DNA of 64,000 nt, taken from contig CAWJWP010000017.1 in the NCBI GenBank assembly GCA_963846495.1, forward strand, positions 443,428 through 507,427, written 5' to 3'. The first letter of the stretch is position 1. Each line of letters starts with the position of its first letter. Below the pieces are notes generated by a model, which worked only from the letters and a program-made list of their open reading frames with translations, was not told the DNA's origin and did not search any database. The DNA comes from DASYQD01 sp963846495. Its GTDB lineage: Bacteria; Acidobacteriota; Thermoanaerobaculia; Multivoradales; JAIOJS01. Both the position numbers and the translations under genes were made by a program. Shown here one piece after another: positions 47,509 to 58,521 of this stretch.

Positions 47509-50500
47509 ATGAAACAAGTCGTAATCGAAAACCCTATTATCAACTCCCCGTTCGAGGAGCCTAATCGTCATTTCGAGTTCTCTGATGAAGGCATCACTAA
47601 CCGAATAATCGAAGCGCGTCGTTCGAGCTCTTATTTCATTCCGATAGCTAAAACAAAGAAGAAAGGCAAGCAGTTAATCCTCGACACCGAATGGACTCAG
47701 GATCGAGTTGAACAGAACAAGTTCGTTAACGATGTCCGAGAACGTTTGGCGCTTTGGCGAAAGAGCGGTCGTATAGGAATCACCGCAACCACTCGCAGAC
47801 TCTTGGATTTTTGGAGCGATCCAACGCGAGAGCGAAAGCTCTTTTTCTGTCAAATCGAAGCTTTGGAGACGCTTATCTATGTAAGTGAAGTAGCAAGCAA
47901 ACACGGCGACGCCTGGATCGCAAATCATCTTCGAACGGCAAATGATTCGTCCAATCCCGGAATGCCTCGCATCGCTTCAAAGATGGCAACGGGTTCGGGC
48001 AAGACCGTAGTCATGGCGATGATCATTGCTTGGCAAGCGCTCAACAAGATGGCGACCCATCAAGACGCACGCTTCACTGATACGTTCTTGATAATCAGTC
48101 CGGGTATTACGATTCGAGACCGTTTGCGAGTCCTGCTTCCGAACGATCCGGATACCTACTACAGAAAAATGGCTTTGGTGACCGCCGAGGAACTTGAGCA
48201 ACTTCAGCAATGCAAGATCGTCATAACAAATTTCCACGCGCTCCAATTGCGCGAAACAATCAAGGCCCCGAAGGTGACCAAAGCAATTCTCTCAAATGGC
48301 GCAACTGGCACCTTCACCGAAACGCCGGATCAAATGGTGCGCCGGGTATGCCGGCACTGGGAAACAAGAAGAACATCGTTGTCTTGAATGACGAAGCCCA
48401 TCACTGTTATCGCCGCAGACCAGAAACAGACGACGAGAAACTAAAAGGTGATGATCGGCGCGAAGCTGAGAAACGAAATGCCGAGGCGCGTGTTTGGATA
48501 TCGGGTGTTGAGGCCGTCAAGTCAAAGATCGGAGTGAAGGCAATTTATGATCTTTCCGCGACGCCCTTCTTCCTGAGAGGCTCAGGTTGGCCTGAAGGGA
48601 CGCTCTTTCCTTGGGTCGTTTCTGATTTCTCACTAATCGACGCAATTGAATCCGGCGTCGTCAAAGTTCCGCGCGTCCCCGTTGCCGACGACTCAATGGT
48701 TGGGGAGCAACCTACGTATCGCGATCTTTGGATTCGTATTCGCGACCAACTACCTCGAAAAGGGGCGCGGGACCGAGGCGGTAGCCGGTGAACCAAAACT
48801 GCCCGTCGAGCTACAGGGCGCACTCCATAGTCTTTACAGCAACTATCAAAAGTATTACGCGAAGTGGGAAGAGAATGCAGAAGCGCGGGCTAAGGGCGTT
48901 ACTCCTCCGGTTTTCATCGTCGTCTGCAACAACACGAATGTTTCGAAGGTTGTTTATGACTATATTGCCGGTTGGGAAAAACCGATCGCTGAAAAAACTC
49001 TTGTTCAGGCCGGGGCTCTTCCAATTTTCCGAAATGACGACGGTCAAGGCGGTTGGCTGCAACGACCGAATACGATCTTGGTGGACAGCGAGCAACTAGA
49101 ATCGGGCGAAGCGATGAGCGATGAATTCAAGAAAGTAGCGGCTCGGGAAATTGAAGAGTTTAAGAGTGAGTATCGAGCTCGCTTCCCCGGACGCGACACG
49201 GACAGTCTCACTGACGAGGACTTATTGCGCGAAGTCATGAATACGGTCGGCAAACAAGGCCGGCTCGGCGAACACGTTAAATGCGTAGTTAGCGTTTCGA
49301 TGCTGACGGAAGGTTGGGATGCGAACACGGTCACCCACATCCTCGGCGTTCGTGCGTTTGGTACTCAGTTGCTTTGTGAACAAGTCGTCGGCCGGGGATT
49401 GCGCCGTCGCAGTTACGCGACACAGAGTCAAACTCTCGCGGTGAACGGTCACTCAGTGACTTTTGACGCGTTCCCTCCGGAATACGCAGAAGTCTACGGC
49501 GTTCCATTCTCATTCATCCCAACGAGTGGCAGCACAACCGATCCGCCACCGGGTCCGGTGCCAACCCGCGTTCGCGCTTTAGAAGATCGAATCGAATGCG
49601 AGATTACTTTTCCCAGAGTCGCTGGCTATCGCTATGACATTCCGGGAGAGACGCTAACGGCGACCTTCTCGGAACAATCGAAGCTGATAATATCAACTGC
49701 CGATATTCCGACGCGTGTTGACCTTGATCCGATTGTCGGTGAGAAGAGCGTTCATACACTCGACGACCTGAAGCAGCGACGCGAGAACGAAGTAACATTT
49801 GTACTGGCAAAGCGAACGCTGGAAAAGTACTTCCGAGACGATGAAGGGAATGACCGTCCGTGGCTTTTCCCGCAGTTGTTGAAGATTTCCAAGGATTGGA
49901 AAACCCAGTGCCTGACGCTAAAGGACAACACCTTTCCACAACTGCTCTTGTTGGCGGAGTTCAGTCATGATGCTGCTGATCGAATTTACAAAGCTATCGT
50001 CAGCGCTCAGACCGGCGCACCGACGCTCAAGCCCATTCTTCAGCCTTACGATGTAATCGGCTCAACTCGATACGTAGACTTCGATACGATCAGGCCGACT
50101 TTCGCCACGCACGCTGATAAATGCCATGTTTCGCACGTCGTTGCTCACACAGAGTCATGGGAACAGAAGATGGCCGAGAGTTTGGAAGAAATGAAGGAAG
50201 TCGTCCGTTATGTAAAGAACGAGCGCCTTTACTTTACGATTCCGTACACAATCAATGGCGAAGAGCATAAGTACACGCCTGACTTCATCGCCGTTATTGA
50301 TGATGGCCAAGGCTCAGAGAATCTATTAAATGTAATCATCGAGGTTTCAGGAGAACCGAAGAAAGACAAAGCCGCAAAGGTCAGCACGGCTAAGACTCTT
50401 TGGGTTCCCTCGGTTAACAATCACGGCGGCTTCGGGCGCTGGCAATTTGTTGAAATACAAGATCCCTGGGATGCAAAGAATCTTATCCGGAAAGAGCTTG

Positions 50501-50520
50501 GATTGGAGCAGGCCTCATGA
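47509..50520 (+). CDS. Type III-like restriction endonuclease (Res), two frameshifts
   Basis: It starts MKQVVIENPIINSPFEEPNR. The SF2 helicase core has Walker A in IASKMATGSGKTVVMAMIIA, DEAH-type box NIVVLNDEAHHCY, motif III YDLSATPFF, and motif VI QVVGRGLRRR. The nuclease domain is at the C-terminus (YTPDFIAVIDDGQG ... NVIIEVSGE, PD-(D/E)XK type). Shifts near 48340 and 48745 split an otherwise continuous ~1003-residue protein. Res translocates on DNA and cuts when the partner Mod finds unmethylated sites. Its TGA overlaps the start of mod (ATGA, 50517-50520). Confidence 0.88.
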
Positions 50521-53203
50521 GCAAACCTCGCGCGACGAAGCCCGCAGCGAAGAAAAAGCGCACTGAAGTCGATTCAATCAAGCACAAGGATCGGCGCGCC
50601 AACATTCCCACGGAAGAATTGCGCGACTTCGTTGCCGAAGACGAAGCCCAACCAAAGCAGATGCTGTACCCTCGAGACCCATCACTTGATCCGCAACTAG
50701 TTTGGAAAGGGAAAGATGAACAGGACCGAAATGATCTCTCGGTTCCGATAGTCCCAATTTATATTCAGGAAAAGATCCACCCTCAAGCTTTGATCGAGGA
50801 CTTTCGCGCGCAAGCAACGGTGAAGGAGCAGGCGGGTGCTGCCGAACAAACTGGATTTCAATCGAATCTTTTTGGCGATTTCAACGGGCTCGAAGAGGAC
50901 TTTGCGCGCAAAGTTGACTTCTACAGTCACGAGACTGAAAGCCAGCCGCACTGGTCGAATCGGATGATCCTTGGCGACTCGTTGATGGTAATGACGAGTT
51001 TGGCTGAAAAGGAGGGTCTGCGCGGCAAAGTTCAAATGATCTATTTCGATCCGCCGTACGGAATCAAGTTTGGATCCAACTGGCAGGTTTCAACGCGAAA
51101 AAGAGATGTAAGAGACAAGGCGGAAGATGCGACCCGCCAGCCTGAACAAGTCCGTGCCTTCCGAGATACTTGGAAACTCGGAATTCATTCATATTTGGCG
51201 TACCTTCGCGATCGTCTGATAGTCGCACGCGAGCTCCTTACCGAAACGGGCAGCATCTTCCTTCAAATCGGCGATGAAAATGTTCACGTCGTACGGTCCG
51301 TTTTGGACGAAGTCTTTGGTAGTGAAAATTTCATAGCCACGATCAGCTACACAAAAACTTCGGGACAAACGTCGAAGTACCTTTCTGTAACTACCGACTA
51401 TATACATTGGTATTCGAAGAACTACGACGCGGTAAAGTATCGACCTATTTACGCCGAAAAGAAGTTGGGCGAAGAGGGAAGCAGTATGTATCAGTACTTA
51501 GAGGAGGCAGATGGTTCTCGGAGGAGATTGTCAGGTGACGAATTTAAGAAAACACAAACGCTACCCGAGAACTCACGACCGTTTCGTCTTGGAGATGTGA
51601 CCTCACAAAGACTTGGCAGGCCTTCTGGCGAGGGTACCGCGATGTACTTTCCGGTAAACCTCGGAAAGAAGGCCTATCTTCCTCCTGGCACACGAGGTTG
51701 GTCGACGACAAGGGATGGCATGTCACGGCTGATCGCCGCCGGTCGAATTATTGCTCAAGGGGACCGGCTTGCCTTCATCCGGTATCTCGACGACTTCGCG
51801 GCCTTTGAATTGGACAATAACTGGACAGACACCGCTGGAAGCTCTGATCGGATTTACGTGGTTCAAACCAACATTAACGTTGTCTCTAGATGGCACTCCT
51901 AACAACAGATCCAGGCGACTTACTGCTCGATCCGACATGTGGAAGCGGAACCACGGCATTTGCAGCGGAGCAGTGGGGGCGACGTTGGATTACTTGCGAT
52001 ACCAGCCGAGTGTCCGTCGCATTAGCACGCACGCGACTGATGGCTGCCCGATTTCCTTACTATGTGCTCGCTGATTCGCCCGAAGGAATAAAGAAAGAAG
52101 CGGAACTAACCGGAAGAATTCCGTCGGAACATAAGACCGATAGCGACATCAAGAAAGGTTTCATCTATAAGCGAGTCCCGCATGTCACTCTTAAATCAAT
52201 CGCCAACAATCCGGACATCAAAGAAGGGATGACGCGGGAAGAAATTGATGCGGCAATCGCTCGCCATGCCGATACCGAATTCCTTTACGACCAGCCTTAC
52301 GAAGACAACAAACGCATTCGAGTCACCGGGCCATTCACAGTAGAGAGTCTCTCACCCCATCGTGTACTGGCTGCCGACGAAAACATCGATGGCACAGTCT
52401 CTGAGCAGGAAGCGCAACGCCAGCAAGACTTCGCTTCAATGATTCTCGACAACTTAAAAAAGGCCGGCGTCCAAAATACTCGAAAGCAAGAACGTCTCGT
52501 TTTTGACGCCATCGAGCCGTTTGCCGGCCAATGGATAAATGCGATCGGTACGTTCACTGACAGTGACAGCAAGGTTAAGCGGGCGGCGATTTCCCTTGGG
52601 CCAGAGCATGGCACCGTTGGGCCTCAACAAGTTAAGGAGGCGGCCAAGGAAGCCGTGCAGGGGATTGGCTTCGAGTTGTTGGTCGTTTGTGGTTTCGCGT
52701 TCGATCCACACGTGGCTGAGGAAGCGAAACGGTACGGCAAGCTCACCGTTCTCCCGACACGAATGAACCCCGATCTCGCAATGGGCGACGAGCTGTTAAA
52801 GAAAACAGGAGCAGGAAATCTATTCATGGTTTTCGGAGAGCCTGACGTCGATATTCGTGATTCGGAAGACGGGAAGATTACCGTCGAAATCAAGGGCCTC
52901 GACATCTACGATCCAACAACCGGAGAAATCCGCTCCTCTTCAACGGACGATCTCGCCTGCTGGTTTATCGACACAAACTACAACGGCGAAAGCTTCTTCG
53001 TTCGTCATGCTTATTTTCTTGGTGTCGACGAACCCTACGAGAAACTAAAGCGCGCCCTTCGCGCTGAAGTTGACGAGTCCGCCTGGTCAACACTCTATTC
53101 GACCGTAAGTCGCCCATTCGCACCACCGTCCACGGGAAAGATCGCAATCAAGGTAATCAATCACTATGGCGACGAAGTGTTAAAGGTATTTGATTTGGGC
53201 TAG
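50517..53203 (+). CDS. Type III-like DNA methyltransferase (Mod), one frameshift
   Basis: This encodes ~895 residues joined at ~51885. Order is that of beta-class N6-adenine/N4-cytosine methyltransferases: catalytic motif IV QMIYFDPPYGIKFGSNWQ at ~180, a target-recognition region, then SAM-binding motif I GDLLLDPTCGSGTTAFAAEQ. A ~350-residue C-terminal extension with KAGVQNTRKQERLVFDAIEP and TDDLACWFIDTNYNGESFFV is characteristic of the Mod subunits paired with this Res type. It is coupled to res by a four-base overlap. The target site cannot be read from sequence. Confidence 0.88.
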
Positions 53204-53212
53204 TAGATTTCT

Positions 53213-54535
53213 ATGGCTGATTTTCTCGTGTACTGGAAGTATTTCTGGCGGGAAACTCGCGACGATCCGAACAATGTCGGCGAGGATTGGAGTACAGCCC
53301 GAGAATCCGTTTTCAAACAAATCAAACCAGGTGATCGAATATGGGTTGTGGTAACAGGCGGCAGTCGTCGTCCCGCTCAATGGCGGTTGCTTCAACGAAT
53401 CGTTGCACGCCGCAAAGGAACGAATTGGGACGCCGACTGGCCTTATGAAGTCCTTGGTGATCCGCAAGGTAATCAACGGTTCGATGTTCTCTCCCAATCT
53501 GATTTTGCCCCCCTACTTCGAAGGCTCGAATTCGCAAGCGGGAATAGAATTCGATTTCGAGGCACCAAGATTGGAAAGACCCTTCAATCACCACGCAAAC
53601 TCTCTGGGGCAGACGGGGACCTTCTTTTAGGTTATTCGCGGAACCTTACGCTTACCAACGTCGCAATTACAAAGCAAAGTCTGGATCAGCCACGTAGGAG
53701 CCTACTGAAGCTGGTTGAATACGTTTTCGAACACCGAGACGGACTTATTGAGGGTATCACTTACCAAACACTGGCAACGTGGATTGAGCGAACAAACAAG
53801 CATGGCGTAGGTCATGCTCACGGAATGGGCGATGTCCTCGGAAAAATGGGACACCTCTTACAGGGAATCGAGGACGAATGGGGTGAACCTGTGCCGCATA
53901 TTCAGAGCTTGGTCGTTCAGAAGACTGGCTCGGATAAGGGCTTGCCCGATGAAGGTATAAGAGAGTTCTGGCCTGACTACCCAAAGATGTCTCGCGCGGA
54001 GAAGCGAAACCGTGTCAGTGTCGAGCATAAACGAATAGTTGATTTCGGCAGCCGTTGGAATGACGTGTTAGACAAGCTGGGACTACCCGAAGTTACCGAA
54101 GAACAATTGCCACGGCGTTTCCCGTATGGACGCGGCGGTGAATCGATCGAGCACAAAGCGTTCAAGCAATACATTCATGACCATCCTGAACTTGTGGGTG
54201 CTGGGAGTAATTTCCAGCGATTTCAAGAATATTCATTACCTTCTAACGATACGATTGATGTCTTATTCAAGTCCCGCGACGGGTGCATTGCGGTAGAGGT
54301 GAAATCATCCCGATCTGATCTTTTCCCCGACGATTATGTGCGAGGTTTATATCAATCCATAAAGTATGGGGCTTTATTAAGAGCGATGGCTCAAGCCGGT
54401 AGCTACTCGATTCCTTCAGAGATTAAGTCGTTATTAGTACTTGAATCATCTCTTCCTGATCAATTTCGAGGGTTAGCTCGGATATTAGGAGTGATTGTAA
54501 TTGAGAACGCACGGGCAGCGAAACCGATTAAATGA
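53213..54535 (+). CDS. Two-domain protein with PD-(D/E)XK nuclease, island gene 3
   Basis: This encodes 440 residues. The N-terminus (FLVYWKYFWRETRDDPNNVG ... SVFKQIKPGDRIWVVVTGGS) resembles an EVE/PUA-like small-molecule or modified-base pocket, tentatively. A middle helical part (LLKLVEYVFEHRDGLIEGIT) leads to a C-terminal PD-(D/E)XK core, EYSLPSNDTIDVLFKSRDGC then IAVEVKSSRSDLFPDDYVRG, with D..(x)n..E-V-K in place. It starts nine bases after mod and overlaps the next gene by four, so it belongs to the restriction operon. A modified-base-sensing nuclease is a reasonable guess. Confidence 0.75.
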   Translation: MADFLVYWKYFWRETRDDPNNVGEDWSTARESVFKQIKPGDRIWVVVTGGSRRPAQWRLLQRIVARRKGTNWDADWPYEVLGDPQGNQRFDVLSQSDFAPLLRRLEFASGNRIRFRGTKIGKTLQSPRKLSGADGDLLLGYSRNLTLTNVAITKQSLDQPRRSLLKLVEYVFEHRDGLIEGITYQTLATWIERTNKHGVGHAHGMGDVLGKMGHLLQGIEDEWGEPVPHIQSLVVQKTGSDKGLPDEGIREFWPDYPKMSRAEKRNRVSVEHKRIVDFGSRWNDVLDKLGLPEVTEEQLPRRFPYGRGGESIEHKAFKQYIHDHPELVGAGSNFQRFQEYSLPSNDTIDVLFKSRDGCIAVEVKSSRSDLFPDDYVRGLYQSIKYGALLRAMAQAGSYSIPSEIKSLLVLESSLPDQFRGLARILGVIVIENARAAKPIK

Positions 54536-55682
54536 ATCCCGGAATCTTCCTGATTAACGACAAAGACGAGCTCGTTGAGATGAACGAGCAGGGATATAAC
54601 TCTGAGAAGTTGTTGCAGGACTGGCTGGCGAAGTATCCGGATTTGCTAGTGGGTAATCAGATAGATTCGCAGACGCCGCGAAGGTGGCTCTTTATCGAAG
54701 GCGAATGCTCTGTGCCTTCGGAAGAAGGCGGTGCCGGGCGCTGGGCTATCGATCATCTATTCCTCGATCAGGACGCCATTCCCACCATCGTTGAAGTGAA
54801 GCGAAGTGTCGACACGCGTATTCGCCGCGAGGTCGTTGGGCAAATGCTGGATTATGCGGCCAATGCCGCGGCTCATTGGCCTGCCGCATACATGCGCGAG
54901 AGATTCGCCGCGAATTGCGAGCGCGGAAATGTCGATCCGGACGAGAGGCTGAAAGATTTCCTGGGAGATGAAATCGATCCCGAGTCCTTTTGGGAAAACG
55001 CGGATCGAAACTTGAAAGCACGCAAGCTTCGCCTCCTCTTTGTCGCTGATGTGATACCGCCTGAGTTGCAACGCATTGTCGAGTTCTTAAACGATCAGAT
55101 GGATCAGACTGAAGTACTCGCGATTGAAATCAAGCAGTTTGTCAGCGAGGGAGGTCTCGCAGTCTTGTGCCAAGAGTCATTGGACAAACTGCGAAAGCAC
55201 AACAGGCGAAAGCGTCTGGCCCTCGCGTTGAAAGGCAATGGGACGAAGCGTCGGTGCTGCAGTTAATAGAAGAGAAGCGAGGGCAGGCCGAAGCCGAAGT
55301 TGCGAGACAACTAATCCAATGGTCTAAAGAGCACGCCTCGCATTTGAATTGGGGCAAGGGCGCGAACGATGGTTCGTTTTCGCCTGTGTTTGATTTCAAG
55401 GCCGATTACTTCTTCATTCCTTTCATTGTATACACCTACGGCAAGGCGGAAATCATGTTCCGGCGCATGAAGATAAGGCATCCGCCTTTCGACGCGGACG
55501 AGAAGCGGCTTGAATTGCTTCAGCGGCTGAATCAGATACCGAACGTCTCCCTGCCGGAAGACGGGATTGCTCGCCGGCCGAGCGTCCCGCTTTCAGCTTT
55601 GACTAATCACGAGGGGCTCGCCCAGTTTCTGAGAATTATCGAGTGGACTGTGGACGAAGTCAGAGGTAGTCAGTCTCTCTGA
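54532..55682 (+). CDS. PD-(D/E)XK-type protein, island gene 4, one frameshift
   Basis: It begins MNPGIFLINDKDELVEMNEQ. The nuclease-like core reads WAIDHLFLDQDAIPTIVEVK, followed by RREVVGQMLDYAANAAAHWP. This Dx(n)ExK layout resembles NucS/DUF4268-like nucleases. A shift near 55165 joins VSEGGLAVL to the rest, which ends GIARRPSVPLSALTNHEGLA and FLRIIEWTVDEVRG. Joined length is ~383 residues. It is the last gene of the four-gene defence operon and is followed by the palindromic element at 55729. Confidence 0.75.
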
Positions 55683-55728
55683 CGCGCTCCGCAAAGTTTC
55701 GCATCATGGGAGACGTGGCCGACAATAT

Positions 55729-55964
55729 TCGACGAAGCTGCGAAGCAGCGGTTTGTAGTTAAGCCCAAGGCGAGGCTCTGCGAGGCCTTGGGTTACCAGT
55801 GAAAAAATTTGCGGGAGCCACGGAGCGGCGACGAATAGCCACTCCATGAGAGTGAGATGTCGCCCGCTTCGCGGGCTCCGCTGATCTAAAATGGGCTTGG
55901 TTTCCCAAGGCTCGCAGAGCCTCGCCTTGGGCTTAGCTAAGACCGCTGCTTCGCAGCTCGACGA
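55729..55964. mobile_element. ~240-bp nested palindromic element, copy 2
   Basis: TCGACGAAGCTGCGAAGCAG and the opposing CTGCTTCGCAGCTCGACGA close an inverted repeat whose inner layers match copy 1 at 33856-34108 (AAGCCCAAGGCGAGGCTCTG / CAGAGCCTCGCCTTGGGCTT, GGAGCCACGGAGCGGCGAC). It lies between the defence operon and rusA. Confidence 0.7.
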
Positions 55965-56008
55965 GTTTGTTCGCTCGCGCGCCCTCGCTTTTGGGCAAAG
56001 CCAATGTG

Positions 56009-56416
56009 ATGGCTAAAACCCGCCAAACCATCCGCGCGGTCCTTCCCACCTATCAAAAAGATCGTCAGAAATGGCGTAAGCAGATTCTTCTTAGTGTTCG
56101 TCGGATCAAAGAGGAGAAGGGAATTGAATACGAGCCCGAACAGTTGTTTGCAGTTGAAGTGATCCTCTACATGGATCGTGGGAAACGGCATGACATTCAC
56201 GATGTAGATAACCGTCTCAAAGACATTCTCGATGCGCTGCAAGGAAGATTTCGAGGGTCTATTGGCAAGAAGCTCCGGCTGATCGAAAACGATAATAAGA
56301 TTTGCAAAGCCACAATCGAGAAACGTCCGACGCCCAAGATCTTCAAGAACAAGAAAGAGAATGCGGCGGGAGAATCGTCATTCGACCGTATAAACGCAGT
56401 AAGCAGTAAGCAGTAA
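56009..56416 (+). CDS. RusA-family Holliday junction resolvase
   Basis: This encodes 135 residues. The RusA signature is present: RHDIHDVDNRLKDILDALQG with acidic D65, D67 and D75 plus K71, followed by IENDNKICKATIEKRP. RusA enzymes cleave Holliday junctions as dimers and are usually prophage-borne, so this gene may be a remnant of mobile DNA. The last residues INAVSSKQ are read from a heptamer array, so the original C-terminus was probably altered by repeat growth. Confidence 0.83.
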   Translation: MAKTRQTIRAVLPTYQKDRQKWRKQILLSVRRIKEEKGIEYEPEQLFAVEVILYMDRGKRHDIHDVDNRLKDILDALQGRFRGSIGKKLRLIENDNKICKATIEKRPTPKIFKNKKENAAGESSFDRINAVSSKQ

Positions 56417-56450
56417 GCAGTAAGCAGTAAGCAGAAGGCAGGAGGCGGAA
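56396..56450. repeat. TAAGCAG heptamer array
   Basis: Five TAAGCAG units followed by AAGGCAGGAGGCGG variants overlap the 3' end of the RusA gene and supply its stop codon. Confidence 0.75.
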
Positions 56451-56512
56451 GCCGACGACAGGAAGGCAGTTTGAGTGACGAAAAGGGCTTGCCTTGGTAT
56501 AGTGAAATTCGA

Positions 56513-56733
56513 ATGAACGCAGACGAACTAAAAGGCATTGTGCAATCTAACCCGGACATCATGGGAGGGACGCCGTTTTTGCAGGTACGCGCGTTCCATT
56601 GCAGAATCTGGTTGACTTCCTTGAGGGTGGCGAATCCGTTGATGACTTCCTCGAAGCCTTTCCGACGGTAAAGCGCGACCAGGCGATTGCGGTTATTGAA
56701 GCAGGCAGACTAAAGATCCTCGAAACCGTATAA
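56513..56733 (+). CDS. DUF433-family protein, one homopolymer frameshift
   Basis: MNADELKGIVQSNPDIMGGT is followed by PF and a shift in the TTTTT run at 56576-56580. Adding one T gives FAGTRVPLQNLVDFLEGGES then VDDFLEAFPTVKRDQAIAVI, a full DUF433 domain of 73 residues. No DUF5615 partner follows; the next gene is a nucleotidyltransferase. It may be an orphan antitoxin. The case is useful because the repair is unambiguous. Confidence 0.83.
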
Positions 56734-56799
56734 ACCTCCCACAAATGCGCGACGCGTGATGGCGTAAAATGCAATGCAATTCGAAAGGAGTCGTCGGAG

Positions 56800-57081
56800 A
56801 TGAGCGCCACTATCAGAGAATCAATTGAACGGGCGGCGGTCGAACTCAAATTGTCGGGCGCGGAGGCGGTGTACATTTTTGGTTCCGCAGCAAGGGGCAC
56901 GATGCGCGATGACTCAGATATCGACTTTGCCGTTTCCGGTTTACCGCCCGACAAATTCTTTACGGCCTTCAGTCTTGCAAGCGGCCTATTTGATAGACCC
57001 ATCCACCTGATTGATTTGGATGAAGTAACTCCTTTTACGCGCTACCTCAAAGAAGAAGGCGAACTTCAGCATGTCGGATAA
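56800..57081 (+). CDS. mntA: MntA-type nucleotidyltransferase antitoxin
   Basis: This encodes 93 residues with the complete minimal nucleotidyltransferase motif GSx10DxD: G28, S29, D40 and D42 in YIFGSAARGTMRDDSDIDFA. In MNT/HEPN pairs the enzyme adds AMP to the HepT toxin and silences it. The ATG follows GAAAGGAGTCGTCGGAG. It overlaps the HEPN-like gene by 11 bases, the classic layout. Confidence 0.87.
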   Translation: MSATIRESIERAAVELKLSGAEAVYIFGSAARGTMRDDSDIDFAVSGLPPDKFFTAFSLASGLFDRPIHLIDLDEVTPFTRYLKEEGELQHVG

Positions 57082-57525
57082 ACTCCGCAAGCAGATCGAA
57101 GTAGAACGCCAGCAGCTCAGACGTTTGATCGAGGTGCATCAACCTTTGATAAAGGAATGCGCCTCTCGACAACCCACCGACATAGAATTGTCCGCACTCG
57201 CGTTCTTCCTGGAAACCTTTTATTCCGGTATCGAGAACATCTTCAAGCGCATCGCGGTTGAACTCGACGGAGGTTTGCCCCAAGGCGATGCGTGGCATCG
57301 GAAGCTTCTCGACGTCGTAGCGGGTAAAGAGCGGGCGACCAGGCGGTTATTTCATCTGAACTGAGAGTTGCTCTAGATCAATATCTGTCATTTCGGCACG
57401 TCTCGCGCTATTCGTACTCGTTTCACTTGCAGTGGGCTAAGATGGCGGCACTCGTCTCCGATTCAGAAGGAACGATGCAAAGAGTTGAACAGGAACTCAA
57501 CCAATTCCTGAATGCTCTGCTCTAA
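57071..57525 (+). CDS. hepT: HepT-like HEPN toxin, one frameshift, active-site change
   Basis: MSDKLRKQIEVERQQLRRLI, PTDIELSALAFFLETFYSGI and ENIFKRIAVELDGGLPQGDA form the HEPN helices. A shift near 57345 leads to AVISSELRVALDQYLSFRHV, SRYSYSFHLQWAKMAALVSD and a final helix. The expected HEPN ribonuclease motif Rx4H appears here as RHVSRY, with Tyr at the His position (TAT for CAT/CAC). The toxin may be inactive, or the base may be an error. Joined length is ~151 residues, normal for HepT-like proteins. Confidence 0.8.
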
Positions 57526-57682
57526 CGCCAACTGCGAAGTACAAACTGCGCAGGAGGTTTTGAATCCCCCCTCAAACTCGGAAGAAGAAACCACTCAGTC
57601 ATAAAACGAGTGAATCGTAAATTGTAAATGGTGAATAGATTTAAAGTAGTCATGAGTGATGAGTAATAAGTGTTGTTGAGAC

Positions 57683-58274
57683 ATGCGGCAGAGGTTAATT
57701 CAAATTAGTGGGCTGGCGGTCACCGCGGTTTACGCGGGCGTGATCATCTGGCTGTATGCGACGGAGCCGCGCAGCTTCAAGGAAGTCGCAACCGGCGCTC
57801 AGGTTGCGGCCGGCACTTACCAGGTAGACCAGGAAAAGTTTAATGCCGCGCTCACGCTCTTTCGGCGCGAGCAATTTCGCGCCGCGCGTGACGAGTGGCA
57901 GCGCGCTGACTCGGCCCAAAGTGATCCAAAGACACAGTTTTACATCGCCTACTCCTTCTATCGTGAAGGTTGGGGGCGCGTTTACTACGATCAGGATTTG
58001 TTCAAGCAAGGTCTTGAAGCAGTCAATCGGGCCATTGCGTTCTCGCCGGCGCCGCTCACCGTTGACGGATGAGAATCTGCAGATGCGTACAGCCGCAGAG
58101 TTAAAGGCGGAGTTGGAACAAGGGACGGAGCGCACCTGGGGAGACGTGAATCCGCTGAAGGTTCTGAGGAACGAGAAAGTGATCTTGGCCCCTTTGGAGT
58201 GCGGTGCCTCGGCAGCCGCTTTGGCCCGATCAGCTGAACGATGTCGTTCGGAGGACATGATTAGTGATAAATGA
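57683..58274 (+). CDS. TPR-like membrane-anchored hypothetical protein, one frameshift
   Basis: A short cytosolic N-terminus and one helix (ISGLAVTAVYAGVIIWLYAT) precede a soluble helical part, KFNAALTLFRREQFRAARDE and DPKTQFYIAYSFYREGWGRV, resembling two or three TPR units. A shift near 58055 leads to DENLQMRTAAELKAELEQGT and DVNPLKVLRNEK; the final ~30 residues are read from a tandem repeat. I do not recognise the family. It precedes a membrane protein gene and may work with it. Confidence 0.65.
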
Positions 58275-58480
58275 TGAAACCGCCAGCAACAGATCGAGCA
58301 AACCAGGCACTCATTTTTGGAGTGCGGTGCCTCGGCACCGCTTTGGCCCCGATCAGCTGAACGATGTGCGTTCGGAGGACATGATTAGTGATAAATGATG
58401 ACAACCGCCAACAAGCAGATCGAGAAACCAGGCACTCGATTTGGAGTGCGGTGCCTTGGCAGGCTTTGACACCAGTTCAG
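58193..58480. repeat. ~123-bp tandem repeat, three copies
   Basis: Units beginning TTTGGAGTGCGGTGCCTCGG at 58193 and 58318 and TTTGGAGTGCGGTGCCTTGG at 58441 each continue with CAGCTGAACGATG..GTTCGGAGGACATGA. The first copy is read as the C-terminus of the preceding gene. Confidence 0.75.
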
Positions 58481-58521
58481 CTTAACGATGTTCGTTCAGA
58501 GGTAGCGATGGTCAATAAGTG

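Noticed and set aside
54746..55076. Minus-strand frames opposite island gene 4
   Set aside because: They are antisense to a frame with a clear PD-(D/E)XK core and show no family features.
56009..56416. Prophage around the RusA gene
   Set aside because: No integrase, capsid, terminase or lysis genes are nearby. RusA alone does not support a prophage.
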